Source of the DNA: Propionibacteriaceae bacterium ZF39
GTDB taxonomy: Bacteria; Actinomycetota; Actinomycetes; Propionibacteriales; Propionibacteriaceae
DNA length: 64,000 bases
Direction of reading: 5' to 3'
Assembly (NCBI GenBank): GCA_039565995.1
Contig: CP154795.1
Span: 310,001-374,000, forward strand
Positions 15,096-23,354 of the stretch are shown here, one piece after another (the stretch's first letter is position 1; each line of letters opens with the position of its first letter). The translations under genes and the position numbers were made by a program. The notes under the pieces are model-generated. The model was given only the letters and a program-made list of their open reading frames with translations. It searched no databases and was not told where the DNA came from.

Positions 15096-16133
15096 ATGTA
15101 CAAGGATCGCCTCGTCCTCGACGTCCACGGGCACGTATCGGCGCCGAACGCCGCCTACAACGTCCTCATGAACATGATGGGCATGAACACGCCCATCCCC
15201 AGCCCCATCCCCAACCGCGACGCCAAGCGTGGCGCGACCTATGAGGCCTTCGAGGAGTCGGCGGCCAAGCACATCGCCTACATCGACGAGCGCGGCATCG
15301 ACGTCCAGGTGCTCGGCCCGCGGCCCTACATGCAGTTCGGTTGGATCGAACCCCACCTGACCCCGGCCTGGACCCGCTACGTCAACGACATGATCCAGCA
15401 GCAGGTCGACATGTATCCCGACCGCTTCGTCGGCGCCTGCCAGCTGCCGATGATCAGCTGGGAGAAAGACACCCAGCACTGTGTCGCCGAGCTCGAGCAC
15501 TGTGTCAACGAGCGCGGGTTCGTCGCGGCGTACGCCTCCCCGGACGCCTCCGGCCGACGGGAGCAGCCGGGCATGGACAGCGAGTGGTGGTACCCGATCT
15601 ATGAGGCGTGCGAATCCCTCGATGTGCCGATCATCGTCCACGGCACCAACACCCTCGATCCGCGTTTCCGAGGCATCCGCGCCAACTACCAGCTCGCGTT
15701 CCTGACCGAGCAATACCTGGCCGGGCAGTTCCTCGCGCTCAGCGACGTGTTCGAGCGCTTCCCGAAGCTGCGAGTGATCATCTGCCACTGCGGCGGCGCG
15801 CTCAACCGCTTCGCCCCAACCGATCCGCACATCTCGCAGCGCGACCTCAGCGAGAACCTCTTCTATGACTCCTGCGGCTATGACCTGACCTTCCTGGAGG
15901 CCGCGATCAAGCAGCGCAGCGTGCCCCAGATGGTCTTCGGCACCGAGGCTCCCGGCTCGGGCAACCACGTTCGCCCGGACACGGGGCGCACCTGCGACGA
16001 CCTCATCCCCGTTCTCGACTCGTTCGACTTCCTGACCGACGAGGACCGCATCGCGATCCTCCACGACAACCCGCTGAAGGTCGTGCCCGGCTTCGCCAAG
16101 GCCGGCCGGATGCAGCAGGCCCAGCAGAACTGA
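15096..16133 (+). CDS. Amidohydrolase-2 family enzyme (LigJ/LigW/ACMSD-like)
   Basis: The 345-residue TIM-barrel protein starts MYKDRLVLDVHGHVSAP, with the HxH metal motif changed only in spacing from the family, then VPIIVHGTN, VIICHCGGALNRF and MVFGTEAPGSGNH near the C-terminus where the metal-binding acid is found. Relatives include 4-oxalomesaconate hydratase LigJ, 5-carboxyvanillate decarboxylase LigW and ACMS decarboxylase. Next to a LigB-type dioxygenase and HMG/CHA-aldolase-like genes, hydration of an oxalomesaconate-type product is the best guess. A decarboxylase role cannot be excluded from sequence. Confidence 0.8.
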   Translation: MYKDRLVLDVHGHVSAPNAAYNVLMNMMGMNTPIPSPIPNRDAKRGATYEAFEESAAKHIAYIDERGIDVQVLGPRPYMQFGWIEPHLTPAWTRYVNDMIQQQVDMYPDRFVGACQLPMISWEKDTQHCVAELEHCVNERGFVAAYASPDASGRREQPGMDSEWWYPIYEACESLDVPIIVHGTNTLDPRFRGIRANYQLAFLTEQYLAGQFLALSDVFERFPKLRVIICHCGGALNRFAPTDPHISQRDLSENLFYDSCGYDLTFLEAAIKQRSVPQMVFGTEAPGSGNHVRPDTGRTCDDLIPVLDSFDFLTDEDRIAILHDNPLKVVPGFAKAGRMQQAQQN

Positions 16134-16173
16134 CGGCCAACGGCGGCCGCCCGAAGAAGAAGGTATTGAAGCC

Positions 16174-17445
16174 ATGTTGAGTGTTGCTGACAACGAACTG
16201 CTCACCCGGACCGGTCCGGGTACGCCCATGGGCGACGTCTTCCGGCGTTTCTGGATTCCGGCGCTGCTGGCCTCTGAGGTCGGGGATCCGGGCAGCGCAC
16301 CCGTGCGGGTATCGCTGCTGGGGGAGAAGCTGGTCGCCTTCCGATCGCCGGATGGCGAGGTCGGTCTCCTGGAGGCGCGCTGCCCGCACCGGCATGCGTC
16401 GCTCTTCTGGGGCCGCAACGAGGAGGACGGCATCCGCTGCGTCTATCACGGCTGGAAGTTCGGCCGCGACGGCCAGTGCCTGGAGATGCCGGCCGAACCG
16501 GAGGATTCGTCCTATCGCGAGCGGGTTCGTGCGGTGGCGTACCCCACGCGCGAGGCAGCTGGCGTGATCTGGGCCTATCTCGGCCCGGAGGAGCTGAAGC
16601 CGGAGTTCCCCGACTTCGAGTTCAAGGACCTCCCCGAGGGGCAGTTCCACGCGTCGAAGCGCCTGCAGCGCTGCAACTATTTCCAGAACATCGAGGGCGA
16701 GCTCGACACCGCGCACGTGCAGTTCCTGCACCGCACGTTCGGTGAGCACGACTTCGCGCCGCAGCACAACTTCGATGCGGCGGAGAACCCGACCTACACG
16801 ATCGAGGAGCACGGTTCGGGCATCCTCGCGATCGCGCAGCGGCACTTCCCCGAGGGCGGCAACTACTGGCGCATCACCCCGTTCCTGATGCCGGCGATGA
16901 CGCTGGTGCCGTCGACGGGCAGCCACCACACGATGACCGCCGCCATTCCGCTCGACGACGAGAACATGTGGGGCTTCACCATCACCTGGCAGCCCGATCG
17001 CCCGTTCGACGACGAAGACTGGAAGCGTGACCTGGAGGGCCTCACCCTGCACGTCAACGTCGACCCGGAGACGTTCATCCCCGAGCGCAACCGCGACAAC
17101 AACTTCCTGATCGACCGCAAGAAGCAGATGTCGCTCACCGACGGCAACTTCACCGGCATCGACGGCATCCGCAACCAGGACCTCCCCGTGCAGGAGGACC
17201 AGGACGGCGCGATCTGTGACCGCTCGACCGAGCACCTCGGGACCACCGACCGCGCGATCGTGGCCGCCCGCCGACTGATGCTGCGTTCGGCCAAGGCGCT
17301 GCAGAAGGGCACCGAGCCGCCGCAGGCGCAGGCCGCCGGGGCCTACCGGATCCACTCCTTCGCCGGTGCCGGCACCGAGGAGCAGACCTGGCAGGAACTC
17401 CTGGCCGGCAACCAGCCGGCGGATGGGCCCCTGGCCACCTTCTGA
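16174..17445 (+). CDS. Rieske oxygenase, phthalate 4,5-dioxygenase type (copy 1)
   Basis: The 423-residue alpha-type oxygenase has the Rieske cluster ligands Cys70, His72, Cys89 and His92 (CPHRHASLFWG and CVYHGWKF) and the mononuclear-iron region NIEGELDTAHVQFLH. This is the one-component-oxygenase branch (phthalate 4,5-dioxygenase, vanillate and other O-demethylases), which takes electrons from a reductase with FMN and 2Fe-2S like the one at 20864. It hydroxylates or demethylates an aromatic ring in the cytoplasm. A close paralogue follows at 17535, identical over long stretches at the Rieske domain and differing most around residues 188-205, near the substrate pocket side. Confidence 0.9.
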   Translation: MLSVADNELLTRTGPGTPMGDVFRRFWIPALLASEVGDPGSAPVRVSLLGEKLVAFRSPDGEVGLLEARCPHRHASLFWGRNEEDGIRCVYHGWKFGRDGQCLEMPAEPEDSSYRERVRAVAYPTREAAGVIWAYLGPEELKPEFPDFEFKDLPEGQFHASKRLQRCNYFQNIEGELDTAHVQFLHRTFGEHDFAPQHNFDAAENPTYTIEEHGSGILAIAQRHFPEGGNYWRITPFLMPAMTLVPSTGSHHTMTAAIPLDDENMWGFTITWQPDRPFDDEDWKRDLEGLTLHVNVDPETFIPERNRDNNFLIDRKKQMSLTDGNFTGIDGIRNQDLPVQEDQDGAICDRSTEHLGTTDRAIVAARRLMLRSAKALQKGTEPPQAQAAGAYRIHSFAGAGTEEQTWQELLAGNQPADGPLATF

Positions 17446-17455
17446 CACCCGAACC

Positions 17456-17493
17456 CCGGCTGTGGCTGCATCCCCTTCGACAGCCACAGCCGG
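17456..17493 (+). terminator. Hairpin between the two Rieske genes
   Basis: CCGGCTGTGGCTG (17456-17468) and CAGCCACAGCCGG (17481-17493) are perfect 13-bp arms around a 12-nt loop. There is no clear T tract after it, so it may be a partial terminator or an mRNA-stabilising stem. Confidence 0.5.
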
Positions 17494-17534
17494 CCCACCT
17501 GACGACGACGCCACGAGAACACGAGGAACGAACG

Positions 17535-18806
17535 ATGCTGAGTGCTGCCGACAACGAACTCCTGACCCGGACCGGTCCGGGTACGCCCATGGGCGACCTG
17601 ATCCGTCGCTTCTGGATTCCGGCGCTGCTCGCGTCCGAGGTCGCCGAGCCCGGTGGCGCGCCCGTGCGCGTCTCGCTGCTGGGGGAGAAGCTGGTGGCGT
17701 TCCGCTCGCCCGATGGGTCGGTCGGCCTGCTCGAGGCGCGCTGCCCGCACCGGCACGCGTCGCTGTTCTGGGGCCGCAACGAGGAGGGCGGCATCCGCTG
17801 CGTCTATCACGGCTGGAAGTTCGCATCTGACGGCCAGTGCCTGGAGATGCCGGCCGAGCCGGAGGATTCGTCCTATCGCGAGCGGGTGCGTGCGGTGGCG
17901 TACCCCACGCATGAGGCCGCCGGGATCATCTGGGCCTATCTGGGCCCGGCCGAGCTGAAGCCGGAGTTCCCCGATTTCGAGTTCGCCCGCCTGCCCGAGG
18001 GCCACTTCCACGCCTCGAAGCGGCTGCAGCGCTGCAACTATTTCCAGAACGTCGAGGGTGAGCTCGACTCGGCCCATGTGCAGTTCCTGCACCGCACGTT
18101 CGGCGGATATGAGGCCCACGGGCGCGTGTCGCTGAAGTCGATGGACGAGACCGAGAATCCCGTCTACACCATCGAGGAGAGCGGTGCGGGGCTCATGTGT
18201 GTGGCCGAGCGCCCCTATCCGCAGGGCGGGGCGTACTGGCGGGTGACGCCGTTCCTGATGCCGACCTTCACGATGGTCCCGTCGATGGTCGAGGCCCACA
18301 ACACGTTCACCGCGGCCATCCCGATCGACGATGTGTCGTCGTGGGGCTTCACGATCACGTGGCGGCCGGAGCGGCCGTTCGACGAGGCCGACTGGGAGCG
18401 TGACCTGGGCGGGCTGACCCTGCACGTGAAGGTGGACCCGGAGACGTTCATCCCCGAGCGCAACCGCGAGAACAACTTTCTCATCGACCGCGAGGCCCAG
18501 CACACCACCAACTTCACCGGGATCATGGGCACCCGCAACCAGGACCTCCCGGTGCAGGAGGACCAGGACGGCGCGATCTGTGACCGCACGACCGAACATC
18601 TCGGGACCACCGACCGCGCGATCGTGGCCGCCCGCCGGCTGATGCTGCGCTCGGCGAAGTCGCTGCAGAAGGGCACCGAACCGCCGCAGGCGCAGAACTC
18701 CGCGGCCTACAACATGCGCTCGTTCTCCGGGCCCGGCACCGCCGACCAGGGCTGGCGTGAGCTGTGGGAGACAGCCCAGCCCAAGTCCACCCAGCCGGTT
18801 TCCTGA
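17535..18806 (+). CDS. Rieske oxygenase, phthalate 4,5-dioxygenase type (copy 2)
   Basis: Also 423 residues, it matches copy 1 from MLSAADNELLTRTGPGTPMG through the Rieske motifs (CPHRHASLFWG, CVYHGWKF) to the C-terminus. By eye roughly four residues in five agree. The main changes are in the segment after LHRTFG (YEAHGRVSLKSMDETENP here) and in the loop near RENNFLIDREAQHTTN. The mononuclear iron region NVEGELDSAHVQFLH is kept, so both copies should be active. Tandem retention suggests different substrates or a heteromeric trimer. The reductase at 20864 likely serves both. Confidence 0.9.
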   Translation: MLSAADNELLTRTGPGTPMGDLIRRFWIPALLASEVAEPGGAPVRVSLLGEKLVAFRSPDGSVGLLEARCPHRHASLFWGRNEEGGIRCVYHGWKFASDGQCLEMPAEPEDSSYRERVRAVAYPTHEAAGIIWAYLGPAELKPEFPDFEFARLPEGHFHASKRLQRCNYFQNVEGELDSAHVQFLHRTFGGYEAHGRVSLKSMDETENPVYTIEESGAGLMCVAERPYPQGGAYWRVTPFLMPTFTMVPSMVEAHNTFTAAIPIDDVSSWGFTITWRPERPFDEADWERDLGGLTLHVKVDPETFIPERNRENNFLIDREAQHTTNFTGIMGTRNQDLPVQEDQDGAICDRTTEHLGTTDRAIVAARRLMLRSAKSLQKGTEPPQAQNSAAYNMRSFSGPGTADQGWRELWETAQPKSTQPVS

Positions 18807-18813
18807 GTCCGGT

Positions 18814-18842
18814 CTGCCGGAGGCACCCTGAGCCTCCGGCAG
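18814..18842 (+). terminator. Hairpin after the second Rieske gene
   Basis: CTGCCGGAGGC (18814-18824) and GCCTCCGGCAG (18832-18842) pair perfectly around a 7-nt loop, 8 nt after the stop codon. No T run follows, so it may protect the upstream mRNA or only partly terminate. Confidence 0.5.
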
Positions 18843-18872
18843 GCCTTCATCCCTGATCACGAAGGACCTGAC

Positions 18873-19544
18873 ATGACTTCTGAACTGGAGCGACTGAGCG
18901 CGCTCGACACCTGCGTCGTCTCGGACGCGCTCGACCACATGGGCATCAACGGCGCCACGACCGGCATCCGGCCGATGTGGGGCATGCCCGCCATCGTCGG
19001 TCGGGCCCGCACGGTCGATGTGGTCGACGCCGCCCAGGCGGGCGACTCGAAGGGCCGCCACATGGCGACCCAGACCGTCGTCGCCGCGGGGGAGGAGGAC
19101 ATCATCGTCATCGCCAACCGTGGCCGCACCAACGTGTCCTGCTGGGGCGACATCCTCACTGCCTCCGCGCAGCAGCGCGGTATCCGCGGCGTCGTCATCG
19201 ACGGTGCCTGCCGCGACGTCCCGGAACTCGCCAAGGCGGAATTCCCGGCGTACGCCAGGGCCGGCGTACCCGTCACGGCACGGGGTCGCATCGTCGACCG
19301 CGGCAGCGATGTGCCGATCAATTTCGACGGCGTCCGGGTCAATCCCGGTGACTATGTGATCGCCGATGCGTCGGGCGTGGTCTTCGTGCCGGCGGACCGG
19401 ATCACCGAGGTCCTTGAGTCCGCCGAGCGCCTGGCCGCGCGCCAGGAAGCCATGCTCGCCGCCGTCCGCGGCGGTGCCTCCGTCGTCGAGGTCATGCACG
19501 ACACGCAGTTCACGACCGCGCTCGCCGGCAAGCCGGGCAAGTGA
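18873..19544 (+). CDS. RraA-fold protein, HMG/CHA aldolase family (copy 1)
   Basis: The 223-residue protein shows the family core DTCVVSDALDHMG, MPAIVGRARTVDVV, the loop SCWGDILTASAQQRG and VVIDGACRDVPEL, whose Arg-Asp pair binds metal and pyruvate enolate in 4-hydroxy-4-methyl-2-oxoglutarate / 4-carboxy-4-hydroxy-2-oxoadipate aldolases (LigK, GalC). Such an aldolase would cleave the hydrated product of LigB-type ring opening to two keto acids. It is the first of three adjacent paralogues. Oxaloacetate decarboxylase activity is a known side activity of this family. Confidence 0.85.
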   Translation: MTSELERLSALDTCVVSDALDHMGINGATTGIRPMWGMPAIVGRARTVDVVDAAQAGDSKGRHMATQTVVAAGEEDIIVIANRGRTNVSCWGDILTASAQQRGIRGVVIDGACRDVPELAKAEFPAYARAGVPVTARGRIVDRGSDVPINFDGVRVNPGDYVIADASGVVFVPADRITEVLESAERLAARQEAMLAAVRGGASVVEVMHDTQFTTALAGKPGK

Positions 19545-19570
19545 TCCACCACCAGAACCAGGAGATTCAG

Positions 19571-20221
19571 ATGTCCGACTGGAGCCGCTTCGCCGAACTC
19601 GGCACCGCGACCGTTTCCGATGCTCTCGACCGTCTCGGCCTGCCCGGCAGCGCCCACGGTCTCGCGCCCCTGCAGACCGGCCAGCGCATGGCCGGGCCGG
19701 CATACACCGTCCGCTATGTTCCCGTCGGCGATCCCAAGGGCACGGTCGGTGACTTCATCGACGAGATCCCGCCGGGCGGCGTGGCCGTGCTCGACAACCA
19801 GGGCCGCACCGACTGCACGATCTGGGGCGACATCATGACCGCGCTCGCCCACAAGAAGGGCATCGCGGGCAGCGCGATCTGGGGTGTCTGCCGCGATACC
19901 CGCGTGGCGCTCGCCAATGGCTATCCGATCTATTCGGCGTCGAAGTTCATGCGGACCGGCAAGGACCGCGTCGAGGTCGCGGACACGCAGGTGCCCGTCG
20001 TGCTCGGTGACGTCCAGGTGCGCCCGGGCGACATCGTCGTCGGCGATGACGACGGTGTCGTGGTCGTGCCGTCGCATCGCGCGGAGGAAGTGCTCGCCCT
20101 GTCTGAGGAGATCGGCAAGGTCGAGGACGACATCCTCGATGCGGTGCTCGAGGGCGCCACCATCGCCGAGGCCCGCTCCAGGTTCGGCTATCACACGCTG
20201 CAGCGCAAGGAGGAGAAGTGA
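19571..20221 (+). CDS. RraA-fold protein, HMG/CHA aldolase family (copy 2)
   Basis: The 216-residue protein has ATVSDALDRLGLPG, RTDCTIWGDIMTALAHKKG and AIWGVCRDTRVAL. The Arg-Asp pair is present, but the usual VIDG before it is IWG. This copy also has PVVLGDVQVRPGDIVVGDDDGVVVVP, the conserved C-terminal strand. The ATG at 19571 was chosen for the CAGGAG site just upstream. The altered active-site lip suggests a different substrate from copies 1 and 3. Its stop overlaps the GTG of copy 3. Confidence 0.82.
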   Translation: MSDWSRFAELGTATVSDALDRLGLPGSAHGLAPLQTGQRMAGPAYTVRYVPVGDPKGTVGDFIDEIPPGGVAVLDNQGRTDCTIWGDIMTALAHKKGIAGSAIWGVCRDTRVALANGYPIYSASKFMRTGKDRVEVADTQVPVVLGDVQVRPGDIVVGDDDGVVVVPSHRAEEVLALSEEIGKVEDDILDAVLEGATIAEARSRFGYHTLQRKEEK

Positions 20222-20871
20222 CCTCCACGACAAGCGCCCCCGCCACGACGGCCACCGTCACCGACGAGCAGCTCGCGCGCCTGGCCGAGATCGACGTCGC
20301 CACGCTCTATGAGGCCTCCGGCCTGGACTGCGCCATGGAACCCGAGATCCGCCCGGTGTGGCCCGGCGCGAAGATCGTCGGCCGCGCCCTGCCGTTGCGG
20401 ACCCATCCGGCCGACAACCTGCCCCTCCACATCGCGCTCGAGCATGCCCGGCCCGATGACGTCCTCGTCGTCGACGGGCGCCAGGAGCTGTGCGGCTACT
20501 GGGGCGAGGTGCTCGCCGTGGCCGCTCAGGTGCGCGGCGTACGCGGGCTCGTCATCGACGGCGGTTGCCGCGATGTGGAGCGCATGGAGGAGATCGAGTT
20601 CCCGGTGTTCTCGCGGGGCGTGAGCGTACGCCGGACCGGCAAGAACTTCCGTGGCCGGATCCTCGAGCCGCTCGTGGTGGCCGGCGTTGCCGTCGCCCCC
20701 GGTGACGCGGTCGTGGCCGATCCCGATGGCGTCGTCGTCATCCCCGCCGACGCGGTCGAGACCACCCTCGCCGCCGCCGACGAACGCCTGGCCAAGGAGG
20801 CCGGGTTCATGGAGCGCATCCGCGGCGGTGAGCTCACTCTCGACATCTATGGGTTCCGGAACAATGGCTGA
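20218..20871 (+). CDS. RraA-fold protein, HMG/CHA aldolase family (copy 3)
   Basis: The 217-residue protein starts GTG inside the stop of copy 2 and carries IDVATLYEASGLDCAM, LCGYWGEVLAVAAQVRG and VIDGGCRDVERMEEI with the catalytic Arg-Asp pair. It has an N-terminal Thr/Ala-rich extension of about 15 residues that the others lack. Three such paralogues in a row could split the roles of aldolase, keto-acid decarboxylase and tautomerase, or form mixed trimers or hexamers. That division is inference. Confidence 0.83.
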   Translation: MTSTTSAPATTATVTDEQLARLAEIDVATLYEASGLDCAMEPEIRPVWPGAKIVGRALPLRTHPADNLPLHIALEHARPDDVLVVDGRQELCGYWGEVLAVAAQVRGVRGLVIDGGCRDVERMEEIEFPVFSRGVSVRRTGKNFRGRILEPLVVAGVAVAPGDAVVADPDGVVVIPADAVETTLAAADERLAKEAGFMERIRGGELTLDIYGFRNNG

Positions 20872-21907
20872 TCACGATCGTTTTGCGCTGCGCACCGTCC
20901 GCATCGAGCAGGTGCGCCGGGAGGCCGACGGTGTCGTCTCCCTCGAACTCGTCGACCCCAGTGGGGCCGACCTGCCGCCGTGGGCGCCGGGCGCTCACGT
21001 CGACATCGTGCTGCCGTCGCGGCTGGTCCGCCAGTATTCGCTGTGCGGGCGACCCGATGATCGGTCGAGCTATCGCATCGCGATCCTGCGGGATGAACAC
21101 GGCAAGGGTGGTTCGAGAGAGATCCACGAGAGCGTGCTCGTCGGCAAGGAAGTCCAGATCCGCGGCCCCCGCAACCACTTCAAGCTGGGGGAGGCCGACG
21201 AATATCTCTTCGTGGCCGGCGGCATCGGCATCACCCCGATCCTCACGATGATCCGGCAGCTCGACGAGCAGGGGTACGCCTATCGCCTCGTCTATGGCGG
21301 GCGCAGCCGCGGCACCATGGCGTTCCAGAAGGAGCTCGACGCCATCGGTGGCGACGTCGACTATGTGCCGTTCGACGAGCGCGGCCAGCTCGACCTCGAC
21401 GAGATCCTCGATTCGGTGGCGCCCTGGACCTCGGTCTATGCCTGTGGTCCCGAGGGCCTGCTCCGCGCGATGGAGAAGGCCTGCGAGGCGCGCAACCTCA
21501 AGCTCAACGTCGAGCGCTTCGGCACGGCACCGCCCCCGCGTACGCCTGCGGCAGCCCCCACCGCGGTGGCCGCAGGGGACGGACTGGCCGCGACCGCGGA
21601 CGCCACGCCTGCCGATGCTGCGGCGGCCGGCACGGGCGACGGGTCGTTCACGGTGGAGCTGCAGACCTCCGGGCTCGTCCTCGATGTCCCGCCCGACCGG
21701 ACGATTCTCGATGTCGTGCGCGAGCACCTGCCCCAGGTCATCTCCTCGTGCGAGGAGGGCTTCTGTGGCGCGTGCGAGACCCCGGTCATCTCCGGTGAGC
21801 CCGATCACCGCGACGCCGTCCTCGACGAGCACGAGAAGGAAGCCAACGAGACCATGATGATCTGCATCAGCCGGTGCAAGGGCTCCAAGTTGGTCCTGGA
21901 TCTCTGA
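20864..21907 (+). CDS. Phthalate-dioxygenase-reductase-type FMN/NAD/2Fe-2S oxidoreductase
   Basis: The 347-residue protein has the domain order of class IA Rieske reductases: FMN domain (RQYSLCGRP, GRGGSREIHE-like GKGGSREIHE), NAD domain (VAGGIGITPILTMI, YACGPEGL) and a C-terminal plant-type ferredoxin (CEEGFCGACETPVISG, with a last Cys in MMICISRCKG). A Pro/Ala/Thr-rich linker of about 40 residues joins the NAD and ferredoxin domains, which is longer than usual. It overlaps the RraA copy 3 gene by 8 nt. It should pass electrons from NADH to the Rieske oxygenases at 16174 and 17535, and may serve the one at 42705, which lacks its own reductase. Confidence 0.9.
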   Translation: MADHDRFALRTVRIEQVRREADGVVSLELVDPSGADLPPWAPGAHVDIVLPSRLVRQYSLCGRPDDRSSYRIAILRDEHGKGGSREIHESVLVGKEVQIRGPRNHFKLGEADEYLFVAGGIGITPILTMIRQLDEQGYAYRLVYGGRSRGTMAFQKELDAIGGDVDYVPFDERGQLDLDEILDSVAPWTSVYACGPEGLLRAMEKACEARNLKLNVERFGTAPPPRTPAAAPTAVAAGDGLAATADATPADAAAAGTGDGSFTVELQTSGLVLDVPPDRTILDVVREHLPQVISSCEEGFCGACETPVISGEPDHRDAVLDEHEKEANETMMICISRCKGSKLVLDL

Positions 21908-21921
21908 GGGTTCGACATCTC

Positions 21922-21942
21922 ACCGACCCGAATTCCGTCGGT
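21922..21942 (+). repeat. Small inverted repeat after the reductase gene
   Basis: ACCGAC (21922-21927) and GTCGGT (21937-21942) flank a 9-nt loop. It lies directly before the larger palindrome at 21950 and may be part of the same terminating structure. Confidence 0.35.
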
Positions 21943-21949
21943 TGCGACT

Positions 21950-21975
21950 TCGCCCGCTCCCCGGGGAGCGGGCGA
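21950..21975 (+). terminator. 26-bp perfect palindrome, likely terminator or attenuator
   Basis: Positions 21950-21962 are the exact reverse complement of 21963-21975 (arm TCGCCCGCTCCCC). The stem lies between the reductase stop (21907) and the VOC gene start (22015) and is followed by GTTAGTTT. It probably reduces read-through between the two parts of the block. Because it is perfectly symmetric it could also act as a protein site. Confidence 0.6.
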
Positions 21976-22014
21976 GTTAGTTTCGCGGGGAATCCATCGC
22001 CCGAAGGAGCGCCC

Positions 22015-22524
22015 ATGCCCATTGCCGAGCTAGGCCATGTCGGAATCCTGGTCAATGACCTGCCGATGATGAAGAAGTTCTATACGGAGGTGATGGGGCT
22101 CACCGTGACCGATGAGGACCCCGATGCGGGCCTCACGTTCATGTCGGCCCGTCCCGACGTGGAACACCACGAGTTCCTGCTCGCGCCCGGCCGCACGGCC
22201 GACACCGACGCCAAGCTGATCCAGCAGATCTCCTTCCGCGTCGACAGCCTCGAGTCGCTGCTGCAGTTCCACAAGGTCCTGAACGACCCCGCCAGCGGCG
22301 CGAAGGTCCAGCAGGAGGTCACGCACGGGAATGCTTTCGGGATTTATTTCCATGATCCTGAGGGCAACCGCGTCGAGGTCTATCTTCGACTTGACGACAA
22401 GGTCACGACTGTCCCGCAGCCCTATCGCAAGCACATGAACTTCGATGCCACCCCGGACGAGATCTGGAAGCAGGCGGAGGAGCTCCTGGCCGCAGAGGGC
22501 CCCACCTACCCGAACACCAAGTGA
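22015..22524 (+). CDS. Single-domain VOC/glyoxalase-fold protein, extradiol-dioxygenase-like
   Basis: The 169-residue protein has two beta-alpha-beta-beta-beta modules with the metal ligands of the VOC fold visible: GHVGILVND (His), a central QISFRVD strand and NRVEVYLRL (Glu). Similar short proteins are often labelled catechol 2,3-dioxygenase-like, but isomerases and lyases share the fold. The AAGGAG site fixes the ATG at 22015. It opens the second half of block B, after the palindrome, and is followed by a FAH-family gene, a pairing typical of meta-cleavage routes. Confidence 0.75.
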   Translation: MPIAELGHVGILVNDLPMMKKFYTEVMGLTVTDEDPDAGLTFMSARPDVEHHEFLLAPGRTADTDAKLIQQISFRVDSLESLLQFHKVLNDPASGAKVQQEVTHGNAFGIYFHDPEGNRVEVYLRLDDKVTTVPQPYRKHMNFDATPDEIWKQAEELLAAEGPTYPNTK

Positions 22525-22535
22525 GGAACTGAGAA

Positions 22536-23354
22536 GTGAAACTCGCCACTGTGCGCGTCAACGGCGAAGCCCGTGCCGCGCGGATCACCGACGATGCCGC
22601 CATCCTCCTCGACGCCGCCGATGTCGGCGAACTCCTCACCGACGAGAACTGGGCCCAGCGAGCCGCCGCCGACGGTGAGTCGATTTCACTCGATGGGCTC
22701 GACTATCTTCCCGTCATCCCTCGGCCCGACAAGATCGTCTGCCTCGGCCTGAACTATGCGACCCACATCGCCGAGACCGGCCGGGAAACCCCCGAATTCC
22801 CGACCCTGTTCGGGAAATACTCCGGGGCGCTCACCGGGGCGTACGCCGATATCACCAAGCCCCACCAGAGCGAGACCCTCGACTGGGAGTGCGAGCTTGC
22901 GCTCGTCATCGGCAAGGGCGGTCGCGACATCAGGGCGGAGGACGCACTGGACCACATCGCGGGCTACACCGTGAGCAACGACGTGACGGTGCGCGAGTGG
23001 CAGCGGCGGACGCGGCAGTATCTCGCCGGCAAGACCTGGGAGGCCCTCACCCCGCTCGGCCCGTGGCTCGTGACCTCCGACGAGCTGCCCCCGGGCGCCT
23101 CCGGCCTCAAGATCGAGACCATCGTCGACGGTGAGGTCATGCAGTCGTCGAACACCTCCGATCTGCTGTTCGATGTGCCGGCGATCGTGGCGTACACCAG
23201 CGAGGTCATCTCGCTGAAGCCGGGCGATGTGATCCTGACGGGTACGCCCGGTGGCGTCGGCAACGCCCGTGACCCGAAGATCTTCCTCAAGCCGGGCCAG
23301 CTTCTCGAGACTGTGATCGAGAAGGTGGGCCACCAGAAGAACCGGATCGTCTGA
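22536..23354 (+). CDS. Fumarylacetoacetate-hydrolase-family enzyme
   Basis: The 272-residue protein has the FAH-fold pattern KIVCLGLNYATHIAETG, PTLFGKYSGALTG, LDWECELALVIGKGGRDI (metal Glu-x-Glu), DVTVREWQRR, KTWEALTPLGPWLVT and LTGTPGGVGNARDP. Family members hydrolyse C-C bonds of acylpyruvates or isomerise and decarboxylate homoprotocatechuate meta-cleavage products. It starts with GTG 12 nt after the VOC gene and overlaps the next gene by 1 nt. A hydrolase or decarboxylase acting on a dienoate from ring cleavage is likely. Confidence 0.87.
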   Translation: MKLATVRVNGEARAARITDDAAILLDAADVGELLTDENWAQRAAADGESISLDGLDYLPVIPRPDKIVCLGLNYATHIAETGRETPEFPTLFGKYSGALTGAYADITKPHQSETLDWECELALVIGKGGRDIRAEDALDHIAGYTVSNDVTVREWQRRTRQYLAGKTWEALTPLGPWLVTSDELPPGASGLKIETIVDGEVMQSSNTSDLLFDVPAIVAYTSEVISLKPGDVILTGTPGGVGNARDPKIFLKPGQLLETVIEKVGHQKNRIV

